From Streptomyces sp. BR123 (GTDB lineage Bacteria > Actinomycetota > Actinomycetes > Streptomycetales > Streptomycetaceae), in contig NZ_JACBGN010000055.1 of assembly GCF_013401435.1 (NCBI RefSeq), forward strand, positions 1 through 34,765: a stretch of 34,765 nt of DNA, given 5' to 3'. The notes beneath the pieces are model-generated. The model worked only from the letters and a program-made list of their open reading frames with translations. It was not told the DNA's origin and ran no database searches. The translations under genes were made by a program, and so were the position numbers. Positions 31,404 through 34,765 of the stretch are shown here, piece by piece; position 1 is the stretch's first letter; every line of letters begins with the position of its first letter.

Positions 31404-32006
31404 CTACTCGCTGCCGCTGCCGCTGCGCGGGAAGGCGTGGGTGTGGAAGCGGACCGTCTCGGACGTCTCGTCCTGCGGCGCGTCGCGGTAGCTGTTGATC
31501 AGGTCGTGCACCCGGCGGACGAGGTCGAGGCTCTGCTCGGGGGTCAGGTGCAGGGTGAAGTCGCTGATGTCCGAGGCCTGCCGCCACCCCTGGGACCAGG
31601 CGTCGGCGTTGCCGAGCCAGGTGTTCAGCTCCTGGGCGTGGATCGTCGCGATCTCGTGCAGGAAGAGGTCGGCTGCGTCGCGGGTGGTGGGGTCCTCGTC
31701 GTACATGAGCTGCTCGTCGAAGGCGGTGCCCTCGTGGGCGGCCTTCCACCAGCGCTCGCGGCCCTTGCCGTGCCCGGGCGCGTCCTCGACGAACCCGTGG
31801 GCGGCGAGCTGGCGCAGGTGGTAGCTGGTGGCGCCGCTGGACTCGCCGAACCGCTCCGCGAGCTGCGAGGCAGTGGCCGGGCCGTCCTGGCGCAGGGCGC
31901 CCAGCAGGCGGATGCGCAGGGGGTGGGCGAGGCCCCGCAGGGAGCGGGCGTCGAGGGTGCGGGTCTTGGGTTCCGGGGTTCGAGGGGCTTCCGGCTTCTC
32001 GGGCAT
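31404..32006 (-). CDS. ArsR-family winged-helix transcriptional regulator
   Basis: 200 residues. The winged helix spans about 18-80 (SLRGLAHPLRIRLLGALRQD, ATASQLAERFGESSGATSYHLRQLAAHGFVED), typical of the HTH_20/ArsR group found next to MFS pumps. The C-terminal half (about 95-185) is helical and probably binds a ligand or dimerises. There are no Cys metal-site motifs, so it senses something other than metals. It is the first gene of the minus-strand unit with the 80-residue and MFS genes, and a near-perfect inverted repeat lies just upstream. Confidence 0.9.
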   Translation of the reverse strand: MPEKPEAPRTPEPKTRTLDARSLRGLAHPLRIRLLGALRQDGPATASQLAERFGESSGATSYHLRQLAAHGFVEDAPGHGKGRERWWKAAHEGTAFDEQLMYDEDPTTRDAADLFLHEIATIHAQELNTWLGNADAWSQGWRQASDISDFTLHLTPEQSLDLVRRVHDLINSYRDAPQDETSETVRFHTHAFPRSGSGSE

Positions 32007-32023
32007 GCCTCAACCGTAGGCGT

Positions 32024-32053
32024 GCAAAGAAACCTATGCAAGGATTTCTTTGC
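32024..32053. promoter_or_regulatory. Inverted-repeat operator of the ArsR-MFS operon
   Basis: Perfect 9-base arms GCAAAGAAA (32024-32032) and TTTCTTTGC (32045-32053) are separated by 12 bases, 17 bases upstream of the regulator start. It is an AT-rich island in GC-rich DNA. Autorepression by the ArsR protein is the simplest reading. Confidence 0.7.
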
Positions 32054-32096
32054 AACGCCTTCTTTGGAAAGCCCGCCTCCGGAGCGGGCCGCCGGT

Positions 32097-32567
32097 TCAA
32101 CCCTCCTGTGCCGCCTGCTCCACGAGCGGGATGACCCGCAGCGGCACCGGGTTCTCCATCACGATTGCCGTCGACGCCCGTACGATCCCGTCGAACCCGA
32201 CGACCCGGTCGATCACCCGCTGCAGATCGGCGTTGGAGCGCGCCACCAGCCGGCACAGCATGTCCCCGTGCCCGGTCGTCGTGTGCAGCTCCAGCACCTC
32301 CGGCACCCCGCTCAGGTGCGCCCGCACGTCGGCACCCTGGCCCTGCTTGATCTCCAGCGTGGCGAACGCGGTCACCGGGTACCCGAGGGCGGCCGGGTCC
32401 ACCTGCGGCCCGAAACCGCGGATCACCCCGTTCGACTGCAGCCGGTCCAACCGTGCCTGCACGGTGCCGCGGGCCACCCCCAGCCGGCGCGAGGCCTCCA
32501 GGACCCCTATCCGCGGTTCGCGGGCGAGCAGGACGATGAGGCGACCGTCGAGTTCGTCGATTCCCAT
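32097..32567 (-). CDS. Lrp/AsnC family transcriptional regulator
   Basis: 156 residues. An AsnC-type HTH (about 3-55: ELDGRLIVLLAREPRIGVLE, LGVARGTVQARLDRLQSNGVI) is followed by the RAM ligand-binding domain (GYPVTAFATLEIKQGQG, LELHTTTGHGDMLCRLVARS). ATG 32567 is chosen for GGAG 11 bases upstream; the frame extends to 32621 without another good site. It is divergent from hppD, 134 bases apart. Lrp-type regulators beside 4-hydroxyphenylpyruvate dioxygenase are common in Streptomyces, so it probably controls tyrosine/phenylalanine breakdown in response to an amino acid. Confidence 0.92.
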   Translation of the reverse strand: MGIDELDGRLIVLLAREPRIGVLEASRRLGVARGTVQARLDRLQSNGVIRGFGPQVDPAALGYPVTAFATLEIKQGQGADVRAHLSGVPEVLELHTTTGHGDMLCRLVARSNADLQRVIDRVVGFDGIVRASTAIVMENPVPLRVIPLVEQAAQEG

Positions 32568-32569
32568 AG

Positions 32570-33856
<1,287 letters not shown>

Positions 33857-33917
33857 GACCCGCTGCCCCGGCCCGGCTGTGCCCCCGGCCGTGACCCGGC
33901 CCCGGTTCCGCACACGG

Positions 33918-33947
33918 CAGGCCCCCGCCCCCTCGGGCAGGGGCCTG
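33918..33947. terminator. Hairpin between hppD and the convergent TPR gene
   Basis: An 8-bp stem (CAGGCCCC 33918-33925 with GGGGCCTG 33940-33947) encloses a 14-base GC-rich loop. It lies between convergent genes and probably acts in both directions. Confidence 0.55.
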
Positions 33948-33966
33948 TCCCGCGTCCGGGGCCGCG

Positions 33967-34765
33967 TCAGCCCGCCGCCGGGTCGGTCGGCTTCGGCCGC
34001 GCGGGCTCGGGCGCGGACTCCGCCGGCCCGGGCTTGCCGGGCTCCGCGGACCCCCGCGGCTCTGCCGACTCCCGGAGCTCCGCGGACCCCCTGGACTCCT
34101 GCGGCTCCGCGGGCTTGGCGGGCTCCGCGGGCTTGGCCGGCTCCCGCTTCGCCGCCGGCTTCGGTTTCGGCGGCGCCGCCGGCTTCGGCAGCTCCGGCGG
34201 CACCCACGGCACGGCCGGCTGCACGTTCTCCGGCCCGCCCGGCGGCGGCTGCCCGATCGCCGCCAGCGCCTCGACGGCCAGCGGGCCCCGCACCGGCGAG
34301 AACCGCGGGTTCGTCCGCACCGCCTCCTGCAGGTGCCGCCGCGCCGACGCGTGGTCGCCCAACGCCCACTCGATCACCCCGCGGTGGTAGGCGAAGTCCG
34401 CGCTCCGCAGCCCCCGGTCCGCCGCCTTCCGCGCGTACTCCAGCGCCGCCGCATCATCGCCCAGCCGGTGCAGCGCCCACCCCAGCGCATCGGCCACCTG
34501 CACGTTCTTGTGCCGCGCCCACTCCGCCGTCAGCCGCCGCACCGCCGCGCCGGGATCCCCGTGGTCCGCCTCGAACAGGCCGAGCACCACCGACTCGTTC
34601 ACCCCGCCCCGCCCGTTCGCGGCCGCCGCCCGCAGCAGGTCGAGCGGCGCCTTCGCCTCGTCCCCGCGCCCCAGCGACTCCAGCAGCTCGACCAGCTCCA
34701 GCGCCAGCCGCGGCGACTGCGCCCGCCCCAGCGCCAGCCGGTAGTCCCGTACCGCCTCCCCGCCC
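33967..34765 (-). CDS. TPR repeat protein with Pro/Ala/Glu-rich C-terminus, 5' end beyond the window
   Basis: Open to the window end on the minus strand, so at least 265 residues are seen and the N-terminus is missing. The visible part starts in TPR helices (EAVRDYRLALGRAQSPRLAL, LELVELLESLGRGDEAKA, ADALGWALHRLGDDAAALEY, FAYHRGVIEWALGDHASARR). The last 90 or so residues are low-complexity Lys/Pro/Ala/Glu with imperfect SAExRxSAEPRG repeats. TPR proteins are protein-binding scaffolds; no specific partner can be inferred. The in-frame GTG at 34602 is internal because TPR sequence continues upstream of it. Confidence 0.8.
   Translation of the reverse strand, partial: GGEAVRDYRLALGRAQSPRLALELVELLESLGRGDEAKAPLDLLRAAAANGRGGVNESVVLGLFEADHGDPGAAVRRLTAEWARHKNVQVADALGWALHRLGDDAAALEYARKAADRGLRSADFAYHRGVIEWALGDHASARRHLQEAVRTNPRFSPVRGPLAVEALAAIGQPPPGGPENVQPAVPWVPPELPKPAAPPKPKPAAKREPAKPAEPAKPAEPQESRGSAELRESAEPRGSAEPGKPGPAESAPEPARPKPTDPAAG

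Overview
The window looks like chromosome of a Streptomyces or very close actinomycete. It is extremely GC-rich with strong G/C third-codon bias and GTG/TTG starts. It carries lineage-typical families (DUF3039, DUF397 with an XRE-type regulator, type VII secretion mycosins, WXG-like proteins), and several genes have a -10 box only 6-7 bases before the start codon, as in leaderless transcripts.

Layout. 1-3163: housekeeping genes for a YqgE protein, a DUF3039 zinc-ribbon-like protein and a GH20 beta-N-acetylhexosaminidase, with strong hairpins between them. 3164-3595: intergenic DNA with short direct repeats. 3596-9287: a three-gene, translationally coupled molybdenum hydroxylase operon (FAD subunit, [2Fe-2S] subunit, molybdopterin subunit). 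The iron-sulfur subunit carries a disordered His-rich extension of about 610 residues, and the molybdopterin subunit lacks the usual catalytic Glu. 9302-13911: a type VII secretion-associated cassette (promoter, helical protein with a YxxxD motif, WXG protein with a long Pro/Gly tail, two tandem mycosins, terminator).

13913-23459: a probable degraded integrative island. A 26-bp near-perfect direct repeat (25/26) lies at both ends. At the right end it is the 3' end of a tRNA-Cys(GCA) gene; at the left end it is a decayed copy of that tRNA. Inside are a minus-strand string of tiny zinc-finger-like and DUF397 genes (two frameshifted), an oversized tRNA-like element, a divergent frameshifted XRE/TPR regulator behind an operator-like region, an SseB-like gene, and a WXG-like/Rhs-toxin/immunity module. 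The Rhs toxin has a WXG-style helical N-terminus and a C-terminal domain resembling TNT-type NAD glycohydrolases. This, next to the mycosin cassette, is the most promising system here: a possible type VII-exported Rhs toxin with a cognate immunity protein.

23651-34765: ordinary chromosome again. It holds an MFS exporter, a Phd/Doc-like toxin-antitoxin pair, a DEAH helicase, an IclR regulator, a membrane-anchored Lon-type (S16) protease, an ArsR-MFS efflux operon with a clear inverted-repeat operator, a divergent Lrp/AsnC-hppD pair (tyrosine catabolism), and a TPR protein cut by the window end. All calls come from reading the sequence; no database search was possible.
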